38,720 nucleotides of DNA from contig JBKQNY010000119.1 in assembly GCA_052145775.1 (NCBI GenBank), positions 1 to 38,720 of the forward strand, given 5' to 3'. Each line of letters starts with the position of its first letter. Within the stretch, counting starts at the first letter, position 1. Made by a program: the position numbers and the translations under genes. Origin of the DNA: CAVYPR01 sp052145775 (GTDB taxonomy: Bacteria > Actinomycetota > Acidimicrobiia > Acidimicrobiales > RAAP-2). Below are positions 1-8,646 of this stretch, piece after piece. The notes under the pieces are model-generated. The model saw only the letters and a list, made by a program, of their open reading frames with translations, made no database searches and was not told the DNA's origin.

Positions 1-1705
1 GCGGGCCCGCCACCGCCACCGCCAGCATCGCACGTCCTTCTTTGAAGCCCCGTTGAATCGGCCCATGGGAGCTGGCTTGGAGCTGACTGGGCGCTGCCAG
101 GACGGGAGTGAGTTCCCGCTCGACATCAGCCTCGCACCAATCGTGAACGATGGTGAGCGCCTGGTTGTCGCGGCCATACGCGATGTCACCGAACAGCGCA
201 GGGCAACGGCAGCACAGGCGGAGCTGGCGACCATCGTCCGTTCTTCCTTCGACGCGATCATCTCGATGACGCTCGATGGCCGCATCACCAACTGGAATCC
301 GGCCGCCGAGGATCTGTTCGGCTACCGCAGAGCTGACATCATCGGACAGCACGTTGCGATCCTCGTCCCCGACCATGCGTCGGGAGTCCTCGAAGAGCTG
401 CTCGATGCAGCTTCGGCGAGCGGGCATCGTGGGGCCACTGACACGAAGTGGCTCCACTGCGATGGCCAAGACGTCGATGTCGCCATCTCCATCTCGCCGC
501 TTCGGGACCTGAGCGGGACACTCCGCGGCTATGCGGCGATGGCACGCGACATCAGTGAGCGAAAGACCGCCGAGATCGACCTCCACCGACTGCTCGCCGA
601 AGGAGAGCAGCTCCAGCGCCAGCAGGCAGCGACGTCCGAGATCAGACTGGCCCTGCTCTCTGGTGCTTCGCTCACCGAGTCATTGACGCTCATTTGCCTG
701 CGGGCGGCCGATCTCCTCGAGTGCCCGGTCGCCGTCATTAGCCTGCAAGAGGGCGACGCAGTCCGCATCGTGGCAGCCGTGGGAACGGCGTCGGGAATGA
801 TCGGGACAATCTTGCCGGCGAGTGGATCTTTCGCCGAGCAAGTCATCGTTCGCCAAGAACCCCTCGAGATCGCCCGCCGGTCGGCTGGATCCCAGGTCGA
901 CGTGCCTGCGACGCTCCCCGACGGCCCCACGTTCGGCGTTCCCATCCTCATCGGTGGGGTCGCGACCGGTGCGCTCACGTTCGTTCGGCAGGACGATGGC
1001 GGGCCGTTCGGTCCCACCATCCGCCTCTTCGGCGAGGCCTTGGCCGCACAGGCCTCTTTGGCATTCGAATTCGATCGGACCCGCCGGCACCGAGAGGAGA
1101 TGGCCCTCGCCGGGGACCGGGATCGGATCGCTCGTGACCTGCATGACCACGTCATCCAGCGTCTCTTTGGTGCTGGAATGGGGCTCCAAGGATCGCTCCC
1201 CCTCATTGCTGATTCGCGGGCCCATCAACGAGTCTCGGACGCAATCGAACAGGTCGACCAGACGATCCGAGAAGTCCGCAACACGATCTTCAGCTTGTCG
1301 ATACCCGCCGGCGCCGCCCAGCGTCTCAGGGCTCAAGTTTTGGAAGCGATCGAAGAAGCCGGAGTAGGCCTCGGATTCCAACCATCCGTCACGTTCGATG
1401 GCCCGATCGACTCCGCAGTCCCCGACACGGTCGTGCCACACGTTCTCGCCTGCGTACGAGAAGCTCTCTCAAATGTCTCGCGTCACGCTCAGGCGAGCGC
1501 GGTGGACCTACAGATCGTTGTGACCGGAGATCTGCTCATTGTGTCGGTAACCGATAACGGGGTCGGAGTCGGCTCGCCTCGCCGGTCCAGCGGACTGGCC
1601 AATCTCGAAGAGCGCGCCCGGATTCTCGGTGGAGCGTTTGAGGTGTGGTCGCCGTCCGCTGGCGGGACGCATCTGAAATGGACGGCGAGGATCCGACAGG
1701 AATGA
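1..1705 (+). CDS. Sensor histidine kinase, PAS-PAS-GAF-HisKA_3-HATPase (5' truncated by window edge)
   Basis: Two-component sensor kinase of the NarL/DevS type, probably cytosolic in the part seen. The frame is open from base 2, and the residues before the TTG at 53 (HRTSFFEAPLNRPMGAGLEL) continue a PAS domain, so the true start lies before the window. Visible in order: end of a first PAS, a second PAS (about 220-560), a GAF-like segment (about 640-1070), a HisKA_3 dimerisation helix with RDLHDH (phospho-acceptor His at 1142-1144), and a HATPase with the N box (REALSNVSRHA), G1 (DNGVGV) and G2 (SGLANLEERA). No membrane segment is seen. No response regulator follows; the next 12 kb is an array of unrelated small genes. 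The ligand is unknown. Confidence 0.9.
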   Translation, partial: RARHRHRQHRTSFFEAPLNRPMGAGLELTGRCQDGSEFPLDISLAPIVNDGERLVVAAIRDVTEQRRATAAQAELATIVRSSFDAIISMTLDGRITNWNPAAEDLFGYRRADIIGQHVAILVPDHASGVLEELLDAASASGHRGATDTKWLHCDGQDVDVAISISPLRDLSGTLRGYAAMARDISERKTAEIDLHRLLAEGEQLQRQQAATSEIRLALLSGASLTESLTLICLRAADLLECPVAVISLQEGDAVRIVAAVGTASGMIGTILPASGSFAEQVIVRQEPLEIARRSAGSQVDVPATLPDGPTFGVPILIGGVATGALTFVRQDDGGPFGPTIRLFGEALAAQASLAFEFDRTRRHREEMALAGDRDRIARDLHDHVIQRLFGAGMGLQGSLPLIADSRAHQRVSDAIEQVDQTIREVRNTIFSLSIPAGAAQRLRAQVLEAIEEAGVGLGFQPSVTFDGPIDSAVPDTVVPHVLACVREALSNVSRHAQASAVDLQIVVTGDLLIVSVTDNGVGVGSPRRSSGLANLEERARILGGAFEVWSPSAGGTHLKWTARIRQE

Positions 1706-1793
1706 GCCAGCGTGTCGACGAGCAATAGACGGCACCTTATGGGAAGGCCTCAACCTGGATGACGGGTCGAGGACGTCCGAAGGGTGTCCCGTT

Positions 1794-1845
1794 CCCGGCG
1801 TTAGGTGCGCCTCTTCAGTGGAAGCTCAGCCTGGCGTTAGGGGCG
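1794..1845 (+). repeat. Dispersed repeat P1 (two core motifs 36 bp apart)
   Basis: Two copies of the core (CCCGGCGTTAGG and CTGGCGTTAGGGGC) lie 36 bp apart between the histidine kinase stop and the stop of the next gene. It is the first member of the family seen in most gaps up to 13.65 kb. Confidence 0.7.
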
Positions 1846-1847
1846 AG

Positions 1848-2243
1848 TTACCCATGCGACACATGTTTGACTTCCACCCGTGCGAAGACGTGAGTCGCTT
1901 TGAATTCATTGGCCAGATCTACTTCCTGGCGGTGCGTCACATGCGGAGCAAAAACAAACGACCACGTGTCAACGCGCTTTGGGCTGCTCCCAATACCGCT
2001 TTCGCCCGGCAGACATGAAGCGTTAGCGTTCGCTAAGCCCCACATCGTTTTCAACGCCTTGTCGTAGTTTCCGTTCAGAGTGACCACGAGTGCGGTGGTG
2101 CCGTTTCCGCATGTGTTTCCCCTGAGACAGCGCGCTGTGTGGCACTGTGAGTGCGTCGCGCTCGCCGATGCAGACACTGAACTCGAAGCCAGCGCAAAAG
2201 CGGCTAAAGACATCCCAATGGCCGCCCGATGGAGCACCCGCAT
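1848..2243 (-). CDS. Small secreted protein, unknown function
   Basis: 131-residue protein starting at an ATG. A signal peptide is visible (MRVLHRAAIGMSLAAFALASSSVSASA, basic n-region then hydrophobic core with small residues), so export is likely. The mature part has several Cys residues (SQCHTARCLRGNTCGNG and NASCLPGESG) that could form disulfides, and no family I recognise. Its stop codon lies within 3 bp of repeat P1 and its start is about 35 bp from repeat P2, so it fills one cassette-like interval alone. No close neighbour suggests a pathway. Confidence 0.6.
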   Translation of the reverse strand: MRVLHRAAIGMSLAAFALASSSVSASASATHSQCHTARCLRGNTCGNGTTALVVTLNGNYDKALKTMWGLANANASCLPGESGIGSSPKRVDTWSFVFAPHVTHRQEVDLANEFKATHVFARVEVKHVSHG

Positions 2244-2278
2244 GGCCTTAGGCTAATGCTGGCCCTTGGCGCCCACGA

Positions 2279-2332
2279 GCCGGCGGTCGGGGATAGGGAC
2301 ACGACAGTCGCGGGCCGGTGGTCTGGGGCACC
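2279..2332 (+). repeat. Dispersed repeat P2 (two core motifs 35 bp apart)
   Basis: GCCGGCGGTCGGGGAT and GGCCGGTGGTCTGGGGCACC, 35 bp apart, lie between two leftward genes. The match to the consensus is weaker in the first copy. Confidence 0.55.
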
Positions 2333-2368
2333 TAGAACGCCGCGGCTTACACTGAGTTCGTGGGACGT

Positions 2369-2830
2369 TTAGACGGACACTGTCTTTGAAGCAGGGCGGA
2401 GCACGAGACCGGCTGCGACGGCCAGGACAGACCCGATGATCGCAACGCTGATCCCCGTACCGATTTGTCCGTCATAAAAGTCGCTGCCTACGAAGTAGCT
2501 CGGCACTTGAATAGCTGCGAGTACAGCCACGATTCCAGTTCCCAAGCCTGCGAGGATGGTTGAACGCTGGAGCAATCGAGGCACGACGGTGGAGGTCAAT
2601 CGGATGATCCCCAGCGACAAAACGAATCCTCCCAGGACCAGGCAAGCAGGTCCCGCAATGCCAATTGGTGATTCCCCGAGTTGGAACGCGTTGCGGTCGA
2701 TGGTGCTTGAGATGCCAAAGCCAATCGACCACCAGGCCAGAAATGGAGCCAGAATCAATAGGGCGCCTCCGATCATGGCCAGCCAGCCAGCCACTCGATT
2801 GGCGTTGCTTGGGCTCCAGCTTGGTGTCAC
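2369..2830 (-). CDS. Four-helix integral membrane protein, unknown function
   Basis: 153 residues from a GTG start. Four hydrophobic segments are evident at about residues 12-34, 54-76, 90-110 and 124-145, separated by short loops, so this is a small polytopic inner-membrane protein. It has no conserved catalytic pattern that I recognise. It is preceded by repeat P3 and followed by P2. An alternative downstream start would remove the first helix and is less likely. Confidence 0.65.
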   Translation of the reverse strand: MTPSWSPSNANRVAGWLAMIGGALLILAPFLAWWSIGFGISSTIDRNAFQLGESPIGIAGPACLVLGGFVLSLGIIRLTSTVVPRLLQRSTILAGLGTGIVAVLAAIQVPSYFVGSDFYDGQIGTGISVAIIGSVLAVAAGLVLRPASKTVSV

Positions 2831-2936
2831 GCAGGCACTTTATCTCGCCGTGCATTTTGCCGGGTGCTCCAGGTCATCCCGCAGAGGAAGCAGATGGTGG
2901 CACCGGGCCCGGCGCGCTCAGCCAGCATTTTCAGGG

Positions 2937-2956
2937 GATCACCCGTATAACCGGCG
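2937..2956 (+). repeat. Solitary end of the recombinase-pair element
   Basis: These 20 bp are identical to 12909-12928, the right end of the recombinase element (GATCACCCGTATAAC) plus the CGGCG target junction. No recombinase gene or second end is near, so this looks like a scar or deletion remnant of a related element. Confidence 0.6.
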
Positions 2957-3003
2957 TTCAGGGGCATCCATAGGCGAGCCGTTCACTCGGCGTTATGGGG
3001 CAG
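2951..3003 (+). repeat. Dispersed repeat P3 (two core motifs 36 bp apart)
   Basis: CCGGCGTTCAGGGGCA and CTCGGCGTTATGGGGCAG, 36 bp apart, between the starts and stops of two leftward genes. The first motif is joined to the solitary element end. Confidence 0.7.
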
Positions 3004-3011
3004 GGCGTTCG

Positions 3012-3389
3012 CTAATGGTCTGGCCAGAGCAGCACGCCGTCGGGACCAATCTCGGCGAGCCTGACCCTCGTGGTGTCAAGGTCTTCGACGTATTCCCAGA
3101 CCACTCCACAGCGGTCGATCAAAGAGGCAAAGCGGGGATCCTCGGCTGCGATCTGTGCGACGCTGGTCCGCAATTGATCGACCTGGGCCTGGGCCACACC
3201 TCTGGATGGGCTGCTGCTAGCAGAGAGCACTTCGATGTGAATGTGCCCATCCGAAGCTGGTCCCGCCGTGTCGCGGAAGAGCAGTAGGCCGGGGCCGAGC
3301 GCTACTACATCCGGACTGTTGCTGAGAAGGTCGAGAGCAAGGCCCCAACGTTGTCCTCGAGGCTCATCGACCGTGAGAGCGCCCTTCAT
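3012..3389 (-). CDS. Hypothetical cytosolic protein
   Basis: 125-residue acidic protein from an ATG (MKGALTVDEPRGQRW). There is no signal peptide or membrane helix. The sequence alternates predicted strands and a helix (SPSRGVAQAQVDQLRTSVAQIA) and ends DGVLLWPDH. I do not recognise a family. Its stop lies 9 bp from repeat P3. No strong ribosome-binding site precedes the ATG. The protein-like composition and clean placement between repeats support it as a real gene. Confidence 0.5.
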   Translation of the reverse strand: MKGALTVDEPRGQRWGLALDLLSNSPDVVALGPGLLLFRDTAGPASDGHIHIEVLSASSSPSRGVAQAQVDQLRTSVAQIAAEDPRFASLIDRCGVVWEYVEDLDTTRVRLAEIGPDGVLLWPDH

Positions 3390-3545
3390 GAGCTACATGA
3401 TGACTCACCGGCTGGGGGTCCCCGATGTGCCGCCGCGGTTCACTGTCCTCGGCCTGGCAGCCGGTGGCAGCTAGGCCTAGCAGGCAAGGCGTTGCTAGTG
3501 GCTACTCCGAGGACAGCGGAGGTAGCCCATTAGAATGATCACGAC

Positions 3546-4028
3546 ATGACCGCTTCGGCGCCTGAAGGCAATAGTAGAGATCTAGAGCCAGGGTGGGCGC
3601 TAACGCAAGCGCCGAACCCCGGTCGCACCGCACGCGAGTTCATCGTGTTTGGATACGCGCTGCTTGTGTCCGCTTCGTTGATTTCGCTAGGAGTGCTTGT
3701 CCATGACCACGCAAGGCATGACGCCATCTGGTACTACCTCTTGGATTCGTTAGCTCTTTGCTTTGCCATGTTTGCTTGGTGGGGCTTGGCCGGGGTATTC
3801 AGTAAACACGTAGCCGACGGTGTTCTGGCACGTCGAGCACTCCGGGCATTGGCTGCGTCGGCCGTGATTGGCGGGGTCGCCCTGCTTTCCAATGCGCCAA
3901 GGCACTTCAGTTCGGTCGTCGACGACATGGACTGTGTGCGGATTGCGGCAGCCATACCTCTGGGGATCGGATTTTGGAAGTTGGGCGGACTGATGACCCG
4001 ACAAGGCAACATGGAACCAAACTCCTAG
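3546..4028 (+). CDS. Multi-pass membrane protein, unknown function
   Basis: 160 residues from an ATG. A polar N-terminal tail of about 30 residues is followed by hydrophobic stretches at about residues 33-55, 60-85, 104-119 and 137-153, so four membrane segments are likely. It has no recognised domain. It diverges from the leftward gene at 3012-3389 and is followed by repeat P4. Confidence 0.6.
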   Translation: MTASAPEGNSRDLEPGWALTQAPNPGRTAREFIVFGYALLVSASLISLGVLVHDHARHDAIWYYLLDSLALCFAMFAWWGLAGVFSKHVADGVLARRALRALAASAVIGGVALLSNAPRHFSSVVDDMDCVRIAAAIPLGIGFWKLGGLMTRQGNMEPNS

Positions 4029-4405
4029 AACAGGCCGCATCGATGCGACGGCGTGAAGCACTGGCCCACATTTGCTCTCAGGGACGCCTACGACCCGGCG
4101 ATATATGACGCCTCGCGGCCGCCCCCTTCGTGGACATTCTGGAACACCTATCCCTGAAGGAGGAAAACTGCACTCCCGGCACTTCATCGTGTTCGCCATC
4201 AACGCGAATGCCCCCCGTCGAGGCCGTCTGGGATCTGCCGTTGGTCAGCGAAGGCACATCAGTCAGCTTGGAATGGCCACGGGAGTCGGCGCGGCTTGAG
4301 GGCCACCACTCCCACCGCCCTGGCTTCAGGCCACCGGTCAGGCCGTACATCGGCCTTGCGGGAGTCTGTCGGCTCTGGCACTGCACGAGTGGAGTACGCG
4401 CGACA
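4029..4405. other. Intergenic stretch with repeat P4
   Basis: Contains the single repeat core at 4092-4112. An open frame runs upstream of the next gene from a GTG at 4130, but its residues are not protein-like, and a Shine-Dalgarno-like AAGGAGG at 4157 has no matching start. Nothing else is supported here. Confidence 0.4.
4092..4112 (+). repeat. Dispersed repeat P4 (single core motif)
   Basis: GACCCGGCGATATATGACGCC, preceded by the GGGACGCC lead-in also seen before P5, P7 and P13. No second copy is found 35 bp away. Confidence 0.5.
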
Positions 4406-4903
4406 ATGAGGACAATGCGCGCTCGCATCGTGCCGATCTTCCTAGGCTTATCAATCTGCCTTTGCTGTAGTTTCGCAAATTCTTTGGTGGCGGAGCCGGC
4501 AAGCAGTGGCAACATGCAGCCGACGTTCGTGCTCGTACCCCACTGGTTCCCGCCTGGATTTACGAAGAACAAGCCAGAGATGGGAATGGCCGTCTATCCG
4601 CATGCCGGCAGTCTCCAAGAAGGAGCCCACAAGGTTCCGTACATGTTCACCCTGAAATTCGTGAACACAGCAAGTAGTGAAGGGCTAACTCTCTACGCTC
4701 AAGCGCGTCCGCTCCCGCTGCTCGGTCAAAAGGCGAAGGTTGGACTCCGTCAAGTGTCGTTTCGTGACGAACCCGGGGAATTGACCATCGCATCTTGGAA
4801 CGAGCGGGGGGATTTTGTGTCGTTGGCGGCCGTGGGGGTCAGTAGGGTTCAGACGGTTCGATTCATCGAGGGCCTCATGGAAGAACCCGTCCCCGACAAA
4901 TAG
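4406..4903 (+). CDS. Secreted protein, unknown function
   Basis: 165 residues if started at the ATG at 4406, chosen because a signal peptide follows directly (MRTMRARIVPIFLGLSICLC, then small residues before EPASSG). A second in-frame ATG at 4415 is equally usable. The frame is open back to 4130, but that part looks non-coding. The mature protein has PHWFPPGF and a beta-rich pattern with no family I recognise. It is followed by repeat P5. Confidence 0.6.
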   Translation: MRTMRARIVPIFLGLSICLCCSFANSLVAEPASSGNMQPTFVLVPHWFPPGFTKNKPEMGMAVYPHAGSLQEGAHKVPYMFTLKFVNTASSEGLTLYAQARPLPLLGQKAKVGLRQVSFRDEPGELTIASWNERGDFVSLAAVGVSRVQTVRFIEGLMEEPVPDK

Positions 4904-5008
4904 TCCTTCGACACTCAGTCCCTCGCCAGGTTGCTCATGTACTGCAGCGTAGATTTGCCGCAAGTCTGATTACTGCCACCTGCGCTGCACATCACTTCCT
5001 AGGACGCC

Positions 5009-5063
5009 GACCCGGCGGTAGGGGGCGGTTGGGCCGGACCTCACCCCCGGCGGTAAGGGGCAG
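5009..5063 (+). repeat. Dispersed repeat P5 (two core motifs 35 bp apart)
   Basis: GACCCGGCGGTAGGGGGCGG and CCCCCGGCGGTAAGGGGCAG, 35 bp apart. This is one of the best preserved pairs, lying between two convergent genes. Confidence 0.75.
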
Positions 5064-5133
5064 CCCCGTACGTCAATCCTCGCTCTCAGCCAGCGCCGTG
5101 ACGGTGCGCGCAGAAGCGGCAACTTCCATCACG

Positions 5134-5667
5134 CTACAAGGGCGATTGCCGCAGCCCGACTTGGCACTGAGCGACGGACTCTTGGAACAGCCGCTCGGTA
5201 TTTACTGGTTCGAACCTGCGACGCGACCGCTGCTGAAACCACGATCCTCCAACCATGACGTGGTTATGGATACCTCTGATCTCAGTGGCTCCCTTCACGT
5301 GCGGGACGAATTCGATCTGCCCGTTGCACGCGACTGTCATCTTCTGGCCCGAGGGAGACTGGACACATTCCGTATCACGGTGGCTTGCGATGAAGCGATC
5401 GCCAACGCGAGCAGCCAAGCCGTCAACTACCAAGCCAGTTTCAACATGGTGGTGGTGATCCCAGCCGTGGCGATCCTCCCAGCGAATGTCTACGACCCGA
5501 ACTCCTTCGATTGTCGAGAACGTCACCAACACATCGCTCTTCACGATCCGACCTACATCCTGCGCGTATTCATCGCGTCGATCCGGGTGGAACCACCAGC
5601 GCATCACGCGCTCAGGACTGGCATTGACTACCCCGTGGGTCGTGTACGACCATTCCGCTCTTCTCAC
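5134..5667 (-). CDS. SRPBCC/START-like ligand-binding protein
   Basis: 177 residues from a GTG at 5667. The frame stays open to 5787, but that extension reads through repeat P6, so I prefer the internal start. VVNASPERVMRWWFHPDRRDEY is typical of the first strand and helix of polyketide-cyclase/START-like (SRPBCC) proteins. It is followed by alternating strands (RVVDIRWEDRHG, HHHHVETGLVV) and a long C-terminal helix region (RRRFEPVNTERLFQESVAQCQ). Members bind hydrophobic ligands; the ligand here is unknown. An ATG at MRWWFH is another possible start. Confidence 0.6.
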   Translation of the reverse strand: MRRAEWSYTTHGVVNASPERVMRWWFHPDRRDEYAQDVGRIVKSDVLVTFSTIEGVRVVDIRWEDRHGWDHHHHVETGLVVDGLAARVGDRFIASHRDTECVQSPSGQKMTVACNGQIEFVPHVKGATEIRGIHNHVMVGGSWFQQRSRRRFEPVNTERLFQESVAQCQVGLRQSPL

Positions 5668-5767
5668 CCCGGAAGCATACGAGCCGGGTGCGACTCGAAG
5701 GGGAACGACAGCAGCGGGTCGAAGGGCTGAGCGGATGCCTCCGATGTGCCGCCCCGGGTCTGTCCAC

Positions 5768-5824
5768 CACCCGGCGATCGGGGTCACCTTGGATCAGCGA
5801 CGGGCGGGCGTGGTAGGGGGCACG
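5768..5824 (+). repeat. Dispersed repeat P6 (two core motifs 36 bp apart)
   Basis: CACCCGGCGATCGGGGTCACC and GGGCGTGGTAGGGGGCAC, 36 bp apart, between two leftward genes. It overlaps only the unlikely 5' extension of the SRPBCC frame. Confidence 0.6.
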
Positions 5825-5861
5825 TAGGGGGAGACTGGCGGACTCTCTGCCTGCAGGGGAT

Positions 5862-6515
5862 TCAGAGGGAACGGAGCGCCGCCTCGATGTCCTTGGGCTC
5901 GGCCCGGATTCGCCAGTCAGCAGGTACGAATGCGTAGCGGACGACGCCGTCACGGTCAATGACGAAGGTGGCGGGCAGTGGCAAAGACCGGCTGTGGTCG
6001 GCGTTCTGTTCCGCTGGGTCATTCTGAAAGACGTTCACCTGGAGATCCTCGAGATCGCCGGTCAGAGTGAACTGGACTCGGTAGTCCCGGATGACCGACT
6101 GGTCGAGATCGCTCAGGACCGGGAAGGCAAGTCCGTGCTTTTCCCTAAGCGACAGGCTGTGGTCGGCGGCCTGTGGGCTGATGGCAACGAGTGACGCACC
6201 AAGCTCGGTGAAACGCGGGAGCGCCGCCTGAAGGGCTCGGAGCTGGATGTTGCAGTACGGGCACCACTCGCCTCGATAGAAGGTCACAACCACCGGACCC
6301 TTCACCAGCAGGTCCGACAGCGAAACCGGCTTTCCCAGCGCATCGGGCAGCGTGAAGTCCGGCGCGCGCTCGCCCACACTCAGTCCAGGGGCCACCTTGG
6401 ACAATTCGATCTCATGCACACCTGCGTCGATCCGTGAGCCGATCTGCTCGGGGATGTTGGCGGTGATGCTGGTGAGCTCATCACCGAGCGATGGGGACGG
6501 TTCGAAACTGGACAC
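5862..6515 (-). CDS. Peroxiredoxin-like AhpC/TSA family protein
   Basis: 217 residues, cytosolic, from a GTG with a good GAGGAG ribosome-binding site 7 bp upstream. A helical N-terminus of about 40 residues precedes the thioredoxin fold (GERAPDFTLPDALGKPVSL). The active-site strand is FYRGEWCPYC with Cys85 and Cys88, the CxxC pattern of the Prx-like-2 branch. The C-terminal half has LPATFVIDRDGVVRYAF, the cis-Pro strand of the fold. It should reduce hydroperoxides using a thiol donor. No reductase is nearby. It stands alone between repeats P6 and P7. Confidence 0.9.
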   Translation of the reverse strand: MSSFEPSPSLGDELTSITANIPEQIGSRIDAGVHEIELSKVAPGLSVGERAPDFTLPDALGKPVSLSDLLVKGPVVVTFYRGEWCPYCNIQLRALQAALPRFTELGASLVAISPQAADHSLSLREKHGLAFPVLSDLDQSVIRDYRVQFTLTGDLEDLQVNVFQNDPAEQNADHSRSLPLPATFVIDRDGVVRYAFVPADWRIRAEPKDIEAALRSL

Positions 6516-6907
6516 GGACTCTCCTCGCGTGACCGGACTGGATGACCCGATACGTCAGGGGTGAAATGGACTATCAAATCCAGCATATGAGGGATCATGG
6601 GGCGAGGAGACGCCCACGACCCGGCGGTAGGCGAGAGTGCGAGGCATGTGGCCGTCGAACAGTCTTGGGGCACCCTAGGGACGTCTGACCTGTCGACCTG
6701 GCCTCCGCTCGGACAGCGCTGGACAACCGAACCACTCGAACCAATTCCACTGTTCGCGATGAGCAAGCATCTCCTCAGATTGACGACACCCTCTCCGCAG
6801 TAGTGGTACCGAGCTCTGGGGACTAATGGCACTGTGGCGGATTCGCGCGGCATGCGACGATGGACGAGGCCAGGTCCGGTAATTCTCCCCTAGGAGGTGA
6901 GGCAGCG
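6516..6907. other. Divergent intergenic region with repeat P7
   Basis: 392 bp between the peroxiredoxin start and the hydrolase start. It holds the three-copy repeat P7 and must hold both promoters, but no convincing -35/-10 pair could be picked. Confidence 0.4.
6588..6672 (+). repeat. Dispersed repeat P7 (three core motifs)
   Basis: GATCATGGGGCGAG, GACCCGGCGGTAGGCGAG and GTCTTGGGGCACC follow each other at offsets of about 32 and 36 bp, in the same orientation as the rest of the family. Confidence 0.6.
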
Positions 6908-8125
6908 ATGCATGTCGTCTTTGATGATGCCCAGTTCGACTTCCAGACGCTCCGGCTGCTCGGCTCGGCAGCCTCGGGCGATGCTGAGGCTGGCGAAGTC
7001 TTGTCGACCGCGTACCGCATCCAGGAGGGCGACTTCGAGAGCTGGACCGCCGAATGGCTGAAGACCGCACAGCGGGTACACGAGATTGCCGAGCAGAGTT
7101 GGGAGCGTGGCCACACGGTCAGCGCTCGGGAGGCCTACTTCCGAGCCTCCAACTACTACCGTGCCGCCGAATTCTATCTGCACGGCGACCCAAGCGACCC
7201 TCGCATCATCAACTTTTCCCGCAGGGCGCGGACATGCTTCGAGCATGCGCTTGACTTGACCCCACTGGCCGTCGAGGGTGTGGCCATTCCATACGAGGGC
7301 ACGACGCTTCCCGGCTACTTCTACCGTGCAGGTGAGGCTGGGGCGAAGTCTCCCACGCTTCTCGTGCACACCGGGTATGACGGTACCCAAGAGGAGCTCC
7401 GTGCCTACGCGATGGCCGCCACCTCCCGTGGCATCAACTGCCTCACCTTCGAGGGACCGGGGCAGGGTGCGGTGATCCGTGAGCAGGGGCTCGGCTTCCG
7501 GCCGGACTGGGAGGCCGTGGTCACGCCGGTCGTCGACTACGTGCTGGGCCTTCCGACAGTCGATCCGGTGCGTATCGCTCTCTTGGGAATTAGCTTCGGC
7601 GGCTACCTGGCTCCTCGGGCCGCCGCGTTCGAGCACAGGCTCGCGGCGTGCATCGCCAACGGGGGCGTTTTCGACTTCATGGCGAATCGATTGCCGAGCG
7701 GCATGTCGCGCCAAGCCGCCATCGATGGGGTGCGCAACGATCCCGGTGGGACCAACGAGATGATGCGAGCATTGATGGAGGCGAGCACCGACACCAGGTG
7801 GGGCATAGAGAATGGGATCTTTACGTTCCGGGCCTCCTCTCCGGCCGACTACTACCTCAAGGCTCTCGACTACACGCTGGCGGGGATTGCCGAAAAGATC
7901 ACCTGCCCGACGCTCGTGATCGATTCCGAAGGCGACCAGTGGTACCAGGGGCAGGCACGGCAGCTGTTCGACGCGCTCACTTGCGACAAGACCTTCCTAC
8001 TCTTTACGGCCGAGGACGGCGCCGAGGACCATTGCCAGGTCGGCTCTCCGCTGCTGTCCGCGCAGCGGATCTTTGACTGGCTCGAGGAGACGCTCGGCCG
8101 CGTGCCCTCTGCCAGCGCTGCATGA
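6908..8125 (+). CDS. Alpha/beta hydrolase, FrsA/dihydropseudooxynicotine-hydrolase-like
   Basis: 405 residues from the ATG at 6908, chosen for the TAGGAGGTG ribosome-binding site just upstream; the frame is open to 6860. A helical N-terminal cap (AEQSWERGHTVSAREAYFRA, SNYYRAAEFY) precedes the hydrolase core. A likely triad is Ser229 (GISFGG), Asp343 (DSEGDQWY) and His375 (AEDHCQ). The cap plus GPGQG motif matches hydrolases that cleave C-C or ester/amide bonds in small aromatic compounds. The substrate is unknown. It has no operon partner and is flanked by repeats P7 and P8. Confidence 0.85.
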   Translation: MHVVFDDAQFDFQTLRLLGSAASGDAEAGEVLSTAYRIQEGDFESWTAEWLKTAQRVHEIAEQSWERGHTVSAREAYFRASNYYRAAEFYLHGDPSDPRIINFSRRARTCFEHALDLTPLAVEGVAIPYEGTTLPGYFYRAGEAGAKSPTLLVHTGYDGTQEELRAYAMAATSRGINCLTFEGPGQGAVIREQGLGFRPDWEAVVTPVVDYVLGLPTVDPVRIALLGISFGGYLAPRAAAFEHRLAACIANGGVFDFMANRLPSGMSRQAAIDGVRNDPGGTNEMMRALMEASTDTRWGIENGIFTFRASSPADYYLKALDYTLAGIAEKITCPTLVIDSEGDQWYQGQARQLFDALTCDKTFLLFTAEDGAEDHCQVGSPLLSAQRIFDWLEETLGRVPSASAA

Positions 8126-8646
8126 GCGCTTGGATGGGTTGTCTGTCCAAGTAGGACCATGTACGGGGAGTATTCCTGCTGGCATGGTCGTCCATTCGTT
8201 CTGTGCTCTCGGAGTGCGTGCTGCAGGTTCGGAAACGCGCAACGAGAACGGGACGAATACGGGAGCGGTCGGGGGGCGCGTATGCACGTTCGGCAGTACG
8301 TCAGACCAGCGGGGTGGTATCCCCGTGGTGCCGCCGGACCAGGAGAGGGCCACGCCATCACCAGGGGTGCCCCAATCGGGCCGCTCCAGACGGGTCAACG
8401 GCTGCAAGTACCTGATCCCTTGTGACGACTGTTCACGGCCCGGCCACCCAGCCGTCGGCATTCAGAACCTGACCGAGGGAACGGCCCTCGCGTCGTCGGC
8501 TACGTTCGACCACAGCAGGTGTTCCACTTTGACGGCGCGAAAAGCAACTGAGGTAGGTCACGGCGGTGCCGGTCCAAGCCAGTTAGCGCCCAGTAAGCGC
8601 AACCCGGCCGATAGCGGTCGCCGACCCGGCGTTATGGGCTGGCGGC
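8126..8646. other. Gene-free stretch ending in repeat P8
   Basis: 521 bp between the hydrolase stop and the stop of the next leftward gene. Several frames are open here, but their translations are Arg/Pro-rich without structure, so none is called. The last 87 bp are repeat P8. Nothing else is supported. Confidence 0.5.
8557..8643 (+). repeat. Long form of the dispersed repeat, copy A (P8)
   Basis: 87 bp that align without gaps to 9036-9122, with about 67 matching positions by eye. The 3' end is the core GACCCGGCGTTATGGGCT. Together the two copies flank the small gene at 8647-8985 as direct repeats. Confidence 0.7.

Noticed and set aside
8557..8643. Classical integron attC site.
   Set aside because: I could not find paired R'/R'' boxes with the L'/L'' dyad, many cores have GGTA instead of GTT, and no IntI is present. 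Only the analogy is kept.
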